Assembly (NCBI GenBank): GCA_033557675.1
Contig: JAWQRM010000441.1
Span: 1 to 22,605, forward strand
Reading direction: 5' to 3'
Origin: Coptodactyla brooksi
Taxonomy: Eukaryota; Arthropoda; Insecta; Coleoptera; Scarabaeidae
DNA: 22,605 nt
Notes under the pieces: model-generated
Told to the model about the DNA's origin: nothing
What the model saw: the letters and a program-made list of their open reading frames with translations, nothing else
Database searches by the model: none
Made by a program: the position numbers and the translations under genes
Shown: in pieces, positions 9,586 to 18,571 of the stretch
Layout of the letters: every line of letters begins with the position of its first letter
Numbering within the stretch: position 1 is the stretch's first letter

Positions 9586-10429
9586 ATGTTCCTATTGGTT
9601 GGTTTTGCAGTGATGCCCTCGTTCTCTCAACCTGTGCGTGCTAAAAGTTTGATACGGGCAAATCTCGAAAAGCCCAGAGTAATACTACACAGCAGAATGC
9701 CTAACATAAAGGTCTTCAGTGGTACCTCTCATCCTGATCTCGCACAGAGGATCGTGGATCGTCTTGGTATCGATCTGGGCAAAGTTGTTACGAAAAAATT
9801 TAGCAATTTGGAAACATGGTAAGAATTTTTAATTAATTTACATTTTTACACGTGTTATTTCTGGATATCTCGATTAAAATTAACTATTGACTGAATTTCG
9901 TGCCGTTTTCGATCGAATTATTAGCCGTAAAATACGTAATTATCGTTAATTTCAGTGTCGAAATCGGCGAATCGGTAAGGGGAGAAGACGTTTATATCGT
10001 CCAATCTGGCAGTGGCGAAGTTAACGACAACTTAATGGAACTTCTGATTATGATAAATGCATGTAAAATAGCATCTGCCAGTCGCGTAACTGCTGTCATT
10101 CCATGTTTTCCCTATGCCAGACAAGACAAGAAAGATAAGGTTGGTAGCCCTTGAATTTAATTTTGCGCCCTAACCGCTTAACCACGTGACCTTTGTTTTT
10201 TTTTTACTGAGCACTTTTTTGGCTTTTTATTTCCGGAGCACATGGTTATGCTTTCATTATGTTTTATAGTTTAAAATTTATGAAAAATTTAATTGAAAAC
10301 AATAACAAAACAATTTAAATAAAGGAAACGATTGAACTAGAACTAATTATTTTATTAAACATATGATTTTAGACAGACAGTAGTGAAAAGTTATTGGCAA
10401 AATGGAAAAACACCGAATGGAAGTTCAGG
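9586..10429 (+). CDS. PRPS: Ribose-phosphate pyrophosphokinase (PRPP synthetase), 5' part only
   Basis: The enzyme makes PRPP from ribose-5-phosphate and ATP for purine, pyrimidine and NAD synthesis. Exon 1 runs to 9818 and exon 2 is 9956-10139, both GT-AG with matching phase (ETC at the junction). From the Met at 9697 they encode 102 residues, beginning MPNIKVFSGTSHPDLAQRIV and continuing through FSNLET, VEIGESVRGEDVYIVQSG, LLIMINACKIASASRVTAV and FPYARQDKKDK, the conserved N-terminal half-domain. MPNIKVF is the usual family start and has a good context (A at -3). In-frame ATGs at 9586 and 9613 would add a 37-residue basic leader. A cassette exon follows at 10373-10429. The remaining roughly 215 residues (from SRAPISAK on, including the PRPP-binding loop) were not recognised on the plus strand up to 22605, so the gene is incomplete here. 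Confidence 0.93.
10373..10429 (+). CDS. PRPS: PRPS cassette exon encoding a 19-residue insertion
   Basis: Between TTTTAG and GTAAAA lies a 57-nt, phase-0 open segment encoding TDSSEKLLAKWKNTEWKFR. The upstream PRPS exon ends in phase 0 after KKDK (residue 102), so the exon can be included or skipped without changing frame, joining to the expected SRAPISAK exon. The insertion point falls in the flexible regulatory loop of PRPP synthetases, where vertebrate PRPS2 also has a short splice-generated insertion (VGE). This is inferred from splice signals and phase; no transcript evidence is available. Confidence 0.65.
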
Positions 10430-10616
10430 GTAAAATTTATTCATTGCTGATTGTAGGGGGATCGCTTTTTTAAAATTCATCTAAACGGGGGCTATCAAAT
10501 TAACATGTTTTATGTACAGCCTAAATTAGCCAAGAGTATTTTTCGTTTACAATAAAAGTATGAAGCAATATTTTAACTATATTTATATCATTGTTTACCC
10601 AGTATGATATAGTGTA

Positions 10617-11814
10617 TTGGATTAATTGGAAAGTGATTTCTTTTTTCGCAACAGAGGCGTTAGTTGGATTTTAACCAGCCAACTTTATTCTAAACTGTAT
10701 ATGCATTATATATTCTGACAGCTGGCCTTGCAAAATTTATGTGTGAAAATATTTTGTTCGGTTCCCTGCAATTGTTTTCTTTTTGTGCCTCATGAAACAT
10801 GGAGAATTAAAAACAGCATTTTCACCACATTTTGCTTTCTTATTACAGAAAAGGTAAAAATGACATTCAAGCTAGAAAAGAATGAGTCGATGTGTGTAGA
10901 GAATATGTATTGACGGAATGCCAGTGTCAAAACTGGTTTGCAAAATTTTTTGCAAAAGTTTGCAAAATGTTTTGCAAATTTTTGGGAACTCTCTTTTTGA
11001 AAATTTTTGGAAGAATACCACCATCAATTCTAAAGTCTGCTGTCATCAACTGGACAAATAAATTGCATGATTTTTTGCTAACTGGTTTGCAAAATTTTTT
11101 GCGAAAGTTTGCAAAATGTTTTGTAAATTTCGAACATTTTTGGGAGCTCTTTCCAACATTTTTGGAAGAACACCACGATCAATTCTAAAGGGTGCTGTCA
11201 TCAATTGGGCAAATTGCATGATTCACTCAAACAGAGAAGGCCAGAATTGATGAAAACTTTTTGCAAAAGTTTACAAAATCTTTTGCAAGTTTGGAAAATT
11301 TCTGGGAGCTTTTTTCAAAATTTTTGGGAGAATATCACCATCAATTCTAAAGTATGCTGTCCTCAACTGGACAAATAGATTGCATGATTTTTTGCAAACT
11401 GATTTGCAAATTTTTTTGCAAAAGCTTGCAGAATGTTTTGCTAGTTTGGAAACTTTTTGGGAGCTCTTTCCAAAATTTTTGGGAGAATACCACGATCAAT
11501 TCTAAAGCGTACTGTCATCAACTGAACAAATAAATTGCATGATTTTTTGCAAACTGGTTTGTAAAATTTTTTGCAAGTTTACAAAACTTTTTGCGTTTGC
11601 AAAATTTCGAAGCCGTCAAAAATGATTTGGACCAGTTTTTTGCCAGCAAGGATCAGAGGTTTTATGGGCGTGGAATCATGCTACTGCCAGAAAGATGGCA
11701 AAAGGTGTTGGACCAAAATGGTAAATGTGTAATTACATAAAATATTTATACTCTCTAAGAAAAGTTTCATTTTCACCAAAAAAAAAAACGAAATTACTTT
11801 CCCAATAACCCAAT
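10617..11814 (+). mobile_element. Mariner element with internal tandem expansion, in PRPS intron
   Basis: Imperfect terminal inverted repeats of about 30 bp (TTGGATTAATTGGAAAGTGA at 10617; reverse complement at 11814 begins TTGGGTTATTGGGAAAGTAA) are flanked by TA on both sides (10615-10616 and 11815-11816), the mariner target duplication. A transposase N-terminus starts at ATG 10799 (MEN, stop, KQHFHHILLSYYRKGKN, then VLTECQCQNWFAKF). The C-terminus at about 11600-11740 reads FFASKDQRFYGRGI, ERWQKVLDQNGK and stops. The middle of the gene is replaced by a tandem array. Frame breaks at several points mean it cannot encode transposase. Confidence 0.85.
10927..11600 (+). repeat. Tandem array of 155-162-bp units derived from mariner coding sequence
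   Basis: The landmark TCTAAAG recurs with its TAAAG at 11031, 11186, 11348 and 11503 (spacings 155, 162, 155). Each unit joins a piece reading ELFP...NTTINSKVCCHQLDKLHDF in broken frames (middle of the mariner transposase) to repeats of ACTGGTTTGCAAAATTT (from the QNWFAKF codons). The third landmark interval, after 11190, keeps the longer ancestral form QLGKLHDSLKQRRPELMKT. Short TTTGCAAAA sub-repeats occur inside each unit. Open frames across the array are by-products. Confidence 0.85.
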
Positions 11815-11816
11815 AT

Positions 11817-12230
11817 GATGGTGAAACATGATAATGTACCTATAAAATCCTGAAAAATGTTCCTACTCAGTTTCGACGTAGTGGAGGCATTGTTTAACTT
11901 TGTTACTAAGCCAAAAGTTCCAAAGCCATAACTTTATTTGGCATTTGAAGTCAAGAAGAACTTTTTTTTCATTTTTCTATAATTTTCAGGAAGTACATTG
12001 GGTTCTAAGAAATATTTTTGAAATACATTATTTTGCTTTATATGAACTTCAAAGGAAAACATCTCACCAAAAGACTTTCTAACAGAATAATTGATTTCAG
12101 GTGATTTTAAGACTCCTTTGAAAAATCTCTTATTTTCAAAAGATATTTTTGGGAGTTTAAGAAAATGTCAGCTTTCATGATAGATGGGGATGAATTATCG
12201 AAATCATTAGCACTTGAATTGTTGAGATAC
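11817..12230. other. Spacer between mariner and alkaline phosphatase, no gene recognised
   Basis: AT-rich sequence that presumably includes the 3' UTR of the minus-strand alkaline phosphatase gene. No conserved element or clear polyadenylation signal was assigned. Confidence 0.5.
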
Positions 12231-14075
12231 TCACTGACACACTGTCTGCCCATCCCCTACGCAAGAGGCAAAAGCCATGGCATGGGGAATGTAGTTTTGC
12301 TCAACAGATCCTGTGAACAAGTGGGCCCAAGGTCCAACAGCAAAGATGGCCACGTCATCACCACCATGAGTTTCGTCATCAAGAGGCACCATCGCTGGGA
12401 ATTTATATTCATTTTCATCTACGAAAAAAAAGGCAAAAATGTTATTCCTTAAAGAATAGCGCTTTAGAGCAGAATTACTTAAGCTATCTATTGGAACATC
12501 TGGTCTGCCATCTTCATCGTCTGGTAAATATCCTGGTCCATTAGCGTAAGACAACGTGGTATAGTCTTTATCATCGTTACCGACACCACCAACACCGAAG
12601 ATGTCGTTTCCACGATGTGGGTAACCATTCACGGTGAACACGTGGGCATGATCAGCAGTAACCACGATGAGGGTATCTTCTTCGCTGGTCATCTCGTAAG
12701 CCTTCTCGATTGCCTTCGAGAATTCCACCGTTTCGTCCAAAGCCTTCTTAGCTTGGTTTTTGTGGTGAGCATGGTCGATCTTCCCACCTTCCACCAGAAG
12801 GAAGAAACCTTTGTCCCCCTTGGACAGCAGATTGATGGCAGCTTCGGTCATTTCCTCCAAAGACGGATCCTCATCCTTCGCATCGAGATTGTAAGCACAG
12901 TGATCGCCTTCAAAGATTCCCAAGAGGTACTCGGTCTCCTCGGACAGCTCCCTCAATTCGGTTTTGCTCCAAATGTACTGGGCCTTCACATTCCTATCTT
13001 CCTTCTCCTTCTTCCACTCCTCGATTAGGTTCTTGCCGTCCTCTCTGCTACCGGCGTCACCTTCATCTCCTACAGCATCGGTTGGGAGGAACATTCTCCT
13101 GCCACCGCCCATGATAACGTTCAAGTTCTTGCCGGTTGTAGAATGCACCAGTTGCGAAGCTATATCCTCGCAATCTTTCGGCATAGGAGGCGTATCATCG
13201 TATTCAGGAACATCGCATTCCCAATTCCTGTTGGCCGTGTGGGCGTATATGGCTTGCAAAAAAAGAAAAACAGAAAATCACTGTGTGAATTTATGTCTGG
13301 ATAGGTACCCACCTGATGGTGTGGCATGAGTTACCCTTGTGGTCGTTACAAAGCCACTTTTCCTACCGTCCAATTGGAACCACCTGGCGATCGATCCCAC
13401 TCTATTCTCTTCTTCGAGGCTAGCAGCGCAATTGGACAATTCTACACTGGCCGTTACTCCAGCTGTCTCGTAGTTCGATTTCACGCCGCAAAGAAAAGCT
13501 GTGGCGGTACAAGCAGAATCTGGGACTTGGGCATCGACACAGTAAGTCTACAAAAAGAAAAAGGTGCAGGTGGCTTCGTTTTTTTCTGGACGCGAAGCTG
13601 TTACCCTGGACAGTCCAGAATAAGGGAAAGTTTCAAAGAACAACGTTCCTTCTTCGCCTGTTTTACCGGCCAGCTGACCTTCGTACACTCTGGCAGCTTT
13701 CATGGTTGGAATCGACATACCATCTCCCAAGAAGAAGATGACGTTCTTTGCTTGGTCTGAAACAAGACGAGATTTAGGGTTGTGGGTTTGGCCACTTTTG
13801 ACTTTAGTCCCTTACTCGTATTCGGCTCCACCTTCAGTTTGTCATCCAAGAATTTCTGGGCAGCGCTGTTCCAATAATCAGCTGACAGTTCATCTTCGTT
13901 TACATTGCCCACTCTGTGGGGTATATGGTTACTGTGCGTGCGCTTATGCATGTTGGTACCTTGAAATGGAAACACCGAAAATGAACTTGTGTCGCAAAAC
14001 TGAGTCCTCAGGTTCCTCACCAGCCCCACCAGCGAAAATCGCCAAGCCCAACACCAACACCACCGATGCCCACAT
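12231..14075 (-). CDS. Alkaline phosphatase, six exons, secreted, no GPI-anchor tail
   Basis: A metal-dependent phosphomonoesterase of the animal alkaline phosphatase family. Exons on the minus strand are 13960-14075, 13816-13913, 13605-13756, 13313-13547, 12479-13252 and 12231-12418. All have GT-AG ends and consistent phases, giving 520 aa. The N-terminus MWASVVLVLGLAIFAGGAG is a signal peptide. Landmarks: FLGDGM (metal ligand Asp83), AQVPDSACTATAFLCG with nucleophile Ser133, HATPSAIYAHTANRNWECD, IMGGGRRMFLP, EGGKIDHAHH (Glu355, Asp360, His364), TADHAHVFTVNGYPHRGNDI (Asp401, His402), DDETHGGDDVAIFAVGPWAH (His476) and the ending FASCVGDG. The catalytic and metal residues all appear present. 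The protein stops soon after FASCVGDG with no hydrophobic tail, whereas many relatives carry a GPI signal there, so it may be soluble. The first junction (46-bp intron) is the least certain; the last intron is in frame and could be missed. Confidence 0.95.
12419..12478 (-). other. 60-bp in-frame intron of alkaline phosphatase
   Basis: On the minus strand it begins GTAATT and ends CCTTTTTTTTCGTAG. Its length is divisible by three and it has no stop, so one open frame runs straight through. Removing it joins IDSL to NENEYKFPAMVPL, the expected spacing before ETHGG. Reading through would insert 20 residues including FAFFF, which does not fit the family. Confidence 0.85.
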
Positions 14076-14130
14076 TGTAGAGTTGTATCGAACTGCACAA
14101 GCACTGTTGACAGTTCGATCTTACATAGCG

Positions 14131-14137
14131 TTTTATA
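14131..14137 (-). promoter_or_regulatory. TATA box of alkaline phosphatase
   Basis: TATAAAA on the minus strand, 56 bp upstream of the start codon; a start site about 30 bp on would fall near GTCAACAGTG (about 14101-14111), which resembles an arthropod initiator. AGATA and GATAA sites directly upstream (about 14137-14150) are possible GATA-factor sites. Inferred from sequence and position only. Confidence 0.6.
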
Positions 14138-14204
14138 TCTGATTTTTATCTGGAGCTGATTAACTTGATTAATCATTAACGAACGTTGGTGTCTGAAGTG
14201 GCAC

Positions 14205-15165
14205 TTGCCACCTATTTGTAAGACTTTTGAAACCCCACAAGTGGTACTTTAACCAGGTGACGTGAACCAGCAGAATACTCTAAACAAAATTGTTTAGAGT
14301 ATTCTGGTCTGTGGTTTTAGAACTGGGTCTTCGTCTTCTACAGGTACCTTCAGATTCTTATAGAACAGCAACCTGACTTTCTGACTTACTCCCTTACTCC
14401 CACCATCACCAGAAGTTCCATTCATTGCAATTCCCAAGTCCTGATGATCTCTGTCATAGCAGCCTTTCCATACAGCTAATGGATTTCCATATTTATAACC
14501 CTCTCTCACTTCTCCTTTCTCCAAAGATCCTTTGCAGTATCTTCCATTCATTTTCGACCCTTAATTTTCCATCTCCTCAAGGTTAATTTCTTCTCCACTT
14601 TCAACATACCCTGATCTTTATTTAATTGTCATTTCTTGCCACCTATTTGTAAGGTTTTTGAAACCTTACAAGTGGTACTTTAACCAGGTGACGTGTGCCA
14701 GCAGAATACTCTAAAGAAGACGCTTATCAGAACCATCTGTGATTCCAGCTGTCTGAAATGGTCTTTGGTTTTAGAATACAACTAAAGTGGATCTGAATCT
14801 TAGCTGCTTCCTGCCTCCTCCATTTCTTTCTGGGTCTTCGTCTTCTCCAGTTACCTTCTGGTACCTTCCATCTCACCACCTTCATCATGCTATTACTTCC
14901 AACATTTCCAGATGCTCCATGTTCCAATATTCATTACAGTTACCAAGTTCTGATGACCTCTGTTGTAGTAATCTTTCCATACTGCCACTAGATTTCGATA
15001 TTCATCACTCATTCTCACTTCTCCTTTCACATCCATAAGTTACTCTCTTGATTTCGTATTTTGCCTCTCTTATATTGATTTTCGTTTCTTCACTAATCTC
15101 CCCTCAAAGTTAGTTGGTTCCCCACTTCCAACATACTCTGATCTTGATTATTCACGATTTTCATT
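14205..15165. repeat. Two diverged tandem copies of an unclassified repeat
   Basis: TTGCCACCTATTTGTAAG...ACAAGTGGTACTTTAACCAGGTGACGTG recurs at 14205 and 14636, 431 bp apart. The following parts also match: on the minus strand, AATATGGAAATCC..GTATGGAAAGGCTGCTA in copy 1 against AATATCGAAATCTA..GTATGGAAAGATTACTA in copy 2, and both end in CAACATAC-CTGATCTT. Copy 2 (to about 15165) is about 100 bp longer. Minus-strand translations are open for some distance (for example WRRRRPRKKW), reminiscent of retroelement or cassette-derived basic sequence, but I cannot assign a family. Confidence 0.75.
14271..14306. repeat. Perfect 16-bp palindrome with AAAT loop
   Basis: CAGAATACTCTAAACA and its exact reverse complement flank four bases. 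The left arm is the shared repeat sequence (copy 2 has CAGAATACTCTAAAG at 14702); the right arm is absent from copy 2, so the inverted arm arose only in copy 1, next to an apparent deletion of roughly 40 bp. Confidence 0.92.
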
Positions 15166-15760
15166 TTCATTCAATTCATTTAATTTAATGATTAAAGAAG
15201 GAATTGAGTTCTAATTATTAATATTGTTATTACAATGCTAACATAACTGACATTATATTTTCTATTACATTTAGTTATTAATAGTAGTAATGTAGAAAAT
15301 AATAATTAAACTCAGGATGTGTGCACAATAGGCAACGTTTAGTGTTTTACTGCTGTACTGCAGGTACAAATTTGCAAGAAATGTGCTGTGTAGAAAATAT
15401 CTCTGGTTATTTAGTTGAATCTCGAAATAAATCCTCAAAGATATGCAACCCATGAAGCACGTAGTGCTGCAACCCGCAGAACACAGCGCCATCTATGTTA
15501 GAACTTGGCGAAGTTTTTGCTTCAGTTGCACACATTTTCAGCATGGAAAGTGCATATGGTGGATCTAGGAGAACTGAAGGGAGAATGAAACTTTACATGG
15601 TGTAGGGAAAGAGAAAGTTTTTAATATTCTAATATTAAATATTAGATAATATCTTCTAGTTCGTGATATTAAAATCATGAGCAACAAATTAGTTTTCTGA
15701 AGCATCTTTTAATGACTACGCAGTAATCATTAAAAGTTTTTTGGATTGGTCCTTTCCAAA
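15166..15760. other. Intergenic sequence, nothing recognised
   Basis: AT-rich sequence with no convincing reading frame, splice sites or repeats on either strand. Confidence 0.5.
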
Positions 15761-15767
15761 ATCTATG

Positions 15768-15842
15768 AATGTTAATGTCAATGTCAATGCCAATGTCAAT
15801 GTCAATGTCAATGTCAATGTTAATGTCAATGTTTTAATGTTA
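15768..15842 (+). repeat. Hexamer minisatellite (AATGTC)n
   Basis: About eleven tandem copies of AATGTC with occasional T or C variants (AATGTT, AATGCC), grading into AATGTTAAAT at the right edge. Confidence 0.95.
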
Positions 15843-15873
15843 AATCTGGTGATGTTTTATAAGAGTACGTTTT

Positions 15874-16167
15874 TCAGAGGATTTCAGTTACCAATCCGAG
15901 TGTTTTATTTCTAGGTAGTTTGTCATCTTGTTTCAGGTTGTTCTCCATTGCTTGATTAATTGCTTCTTCTTCACCTTCATTCATCACTGCCTCATAATAA
16001 TTATTTTCTTCTACTTCTTTCATACCTTCTACAAATAACTCTTGAAATTGAACAAAACACATCGAAAGAATTAACAAGAAACGTATGGTAGCGATAAAAT
16101 CAATAAAACCCTGCAAACTGAAGCAGTTGCGAAGAAACTTTTGCGGAATGGTGAAAAAGAATGTCAT
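15874..16167 (-). CDS. Possible small orphan protein (97 aa)
   Basis: A 97-codon open frame has a basic N-terminus (MTFFFTIPQKFLRNCF), a hydrophobic stretch (FIATIRFLLILSMCFV, about residues 25-40) and a highly acidic C-terminal half (EGMKEVEENNYYEAV, NEGEEEAINQAM). This would suit a small secreted or membrane-anchored protein, but I recognise no family, promoter or splice sites, and a frame of this length can occur by chance in AT-rich DNA. Treat as unproven. Confidence 0.2.
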   Translation of the reverse strand: MTFFFTIPQKFLRNCFSLQGFIDFIATIRFLLILSMCFVQFQELFVEGMKEVEENNYYEAVMNEGEEEAINQAMENNLKQDDKLPRNKTLGLVTEIL

Positions 16168-16291
16168 TGGAAATAAACATTACGGTAGACAAATGAAATA
16201 GGGTAAGTCATAAAACAAAAGGAAGGAACATGGTAAAAGTATCTGGTAAACAAGTCCATAAAAAACTATCTATAAAGGAATATCGATAATG

Positions 16292-16444
16292 TAATGGAAA
16301 GAAATAATACTCTTCTGACTGTTTGATAAACAGTTTACTAAAAAAACTTGTTAATAAACGCTTCTGAAGATGATCATGTCATAGATAGAAACTAGTCAAT
16401 ACAACTTTATCAAATAGCCAAAGGAGTATTATTCCTTTCCATTG
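16292..16444. repeat. Imperfect inverted repeat, arms about 44 bp, loop about 65 bp
   Basis: AATGGAAAGAAATAATACTC (from 16293) followed by a GTTTGATAAA segment is mirrored by TTTATCAAAT...GAGTATTATTCCTTTCCATT (to 16443), with roughly 85 percent complementarity by eye. A direct repeat ATCTATAAAGGAATA also flanks the region (about 16268 and 16488). It may be a decayed foldback or MITE; the family is unknown. Confidence 0.6.
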
Positions 16445-16499
16445 CACTGTTGATTCCACATATCTGTTTATAAAAAGGAGATACAATGAATCTATAAAG

Positions 16500-17117
16500 G
16501 AATAGTTCAAGAACAAACTAAGCTTTTTAAACAAAGCTAGTAAGCTTTGATCAAAAAATATCATTAATTATTTGTTGCATTTCTTCTGATTTTATTACAA
16601 TTTGAATCTGCAGTCACAATCATAAGAAAACTAAATAAAAGGCTTTAAAGGTATAAATAAATTATCAATCTAATAAATGTCATTGCTTATTAATTAGTTT
16701 TATATTTGTAAGTTTGTATTATTATTTATTAATCAGTCATTATTTATTAATCAGTATTACACTTGTAAATCAGATCGATTTTAGACCTTTATTTCTGAGG
16801 TTATTGAAAGGGCATTTTAAACAGTAGATAGTCTTGTCTATAATTTGTATTGCAGGTTGAAGTGAATGTGTATTCTAATATTTATTAATGAATAAAGATC
16901 TATTATATTCAATTTCTTTAGTAGATATTTGAATTTAATTGTGGATTGCTGAGCTGCAAAAAGTAAAATCTGTCAAAATAAGAAAGAAATACCATCCTTA
17001 ATCTAAATAAACAAACGAATAATTAAAGAATGAAAGGATGGGCTGCATCCCTTGTTCAGAATGGAGCTTCCTGGATCTTCCTGGAGCTTCCTCTGAATTT
17101 CATTTTTCAAATCTGCA
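16500..17117. other. Intergenic sequence, nothing recognised
   Basis: AT-rich sequence with short local direct repeats (for example TTATTTATTAATCAGT at about 16724 and 16740). No gene signal was found. Confidence 0.5.
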
Positions 17118-18571
17118 CTATATTCTTATATTACCAATAAGTTTCCAGGAAGAAGACTGTAATGAAATAAGTAATTTTGGTGATGTTGGGGATGGACTGG
17201 GCACCTTCTTAAAGAAAGAATATGATGATTTAAGCTTTGTGTTCTTTTAAATCGATACGATACCACTTTTTAGGTGAAATTTTCAACAGATTTCTCAGAA
17301 GTAATCTTCTTGAAGAAATGATGTGATAGAATACTTAGTTTTGAAGATACTAATAAGCCAAAAATTAAAGTATTTGCTGGGTTTCTTCTTAAGAAGGAAA
17401 TTGATTATAAAATACCACGATAATATTAGCAATAAGTTTCCTGCAGAAAGATTCTAACAGAATAAGCAATTTTGGTGATGTTGTGGATGGGCTGGGTACC
17501 TTCTTAAGCAAGAAGTATAATGATTTAAGCTTTGTGTTCTTTTAAATAGACTCAATACCACATTTTAGGTGAAGCTTATAATAGATTTCTAAGAAATAAT
17601 CTTCTTGAAGAAATGATGTGATACAATACTTAGTTTTGAAGATACTAATAAGTCAAAAATTAAAGTATTTACTGAGTTCCTTCTCAAAAAGGAAATTGAT
17701 TATAAAATACCACGATAATATTAGCAATAAGCTTCTTGCAGAAAGATTGTAACAGAACAAGCAATTTTGGTGATGTTGTGGATGGGCTGGGTACCTTCTT
17801 AAGCAAGAAGTATAATGGTTTAAACTTTGTGTTCTTTTAAATCTTTACGATACCACTTTTTAGGTGAAATTTCTAACAGATTTCTCAGAAATAATCTTCT
17901 CGAAGAAATGATGTGATACAATGCTTAGTTTTGGAAATACTAATAAGCCAAAAATTAAAGTATTTGCTGGGTTTCTTCTTAAGAAGGAAATTGATTATAA
18001 AATACCACGATAATATTAACAATAAGTTTCCCGCAGAAAGATTGTAACAGAATAAACAAATTTGGTGATGTTGTGAATGGACTGGGTACTTTCTTAAGCA
18101 AGGAGTATAATGATTTAAGCTTTGTTTTCTTTTAAATCGATACGATACCACATTTTAGTTGAAATTTCTAACAGATTTCTCAGAAATAATCTTCTCGAAG
18201 AAATGATGTGATACAATACTTAGTTTTGAAGATACTAATAAGCCAAAAAGTAAAGTATTTGCTGGGTTTCATCTTAAGAAGGAAATTGATTATAGAATAC
18301 CACGATAATATTAGCAATAAGCTTCCTGCAGAAAGATTGTAACAGAATAAACAAATTTGGTGATGTAGTGGATGGGCTGGGTACCTTCTTAAGCAAGAAG
18401 TATAATGGTTTAAGCTTTGTGTTCTTTTAAATCGATACGATACCACTTTTTAGTTGAAATTTCTAACAGATTTCTCAGAAATAATCTTGAAGAAATGATG
18501 TGATACAATACTTAGTTTTGAAGATACTAATAAGCCAAAACTTAAAGTATTCGCACGACAATATTAGCAAT
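17118..18571 (+). repeat. Satellite array, 295-bp monomer, about five copies
   Basis: The landmark GAAGAAATGATGTGATA recurs at about 17312, 17607, 17902, 18197 and 18489, spacings 295, 295, 295 and 292. Monomers are highly similar throughout, including the AATACCACGATAATATTAGC and GATGGGCTGGGTACCTTCTT segments. The first unit is the most diverged, and the last loses about 45 bp before the array stops near AATATTAGCAATAAA. Two 88-codon minus-strand open frames (17885-18151 and 18180-18446) are the same monomer read twice and are not genes; 295 is not a multiple of three. Confidence 0.95.

Noticed and set aside
10728..10913. 61-aa open frame beginning MQNLCVKIF
   Set aside because: It overlaps the mariner N-terminal region in a different frame; the conserved reading (SYYRKGKN...) is in the other frame.
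10892..11188. 98-aa plus-strand open frame (MCREYVLTECQCQNWFAKF...)
   Set aside because: The start of the frame is part of a mariner transposase and the rest runs through the tandem array; it is not an independent gene.
12615..13028. Plus-strand open frames of over 100 codons across 12165-14142
   Set aside because: Antisense shadows of the alkaline phosphatase exons, which carry clear catalytic motifs on the minus strand.
17885..18446. Two similar 88-aa minus-strand open frames, apparently a tandem gene family
   Set aside because: They are the same 295-bp satellite monomer read twice. The frame shifts between monomers because 295 is not divisible by three, and no start context or family match exists.
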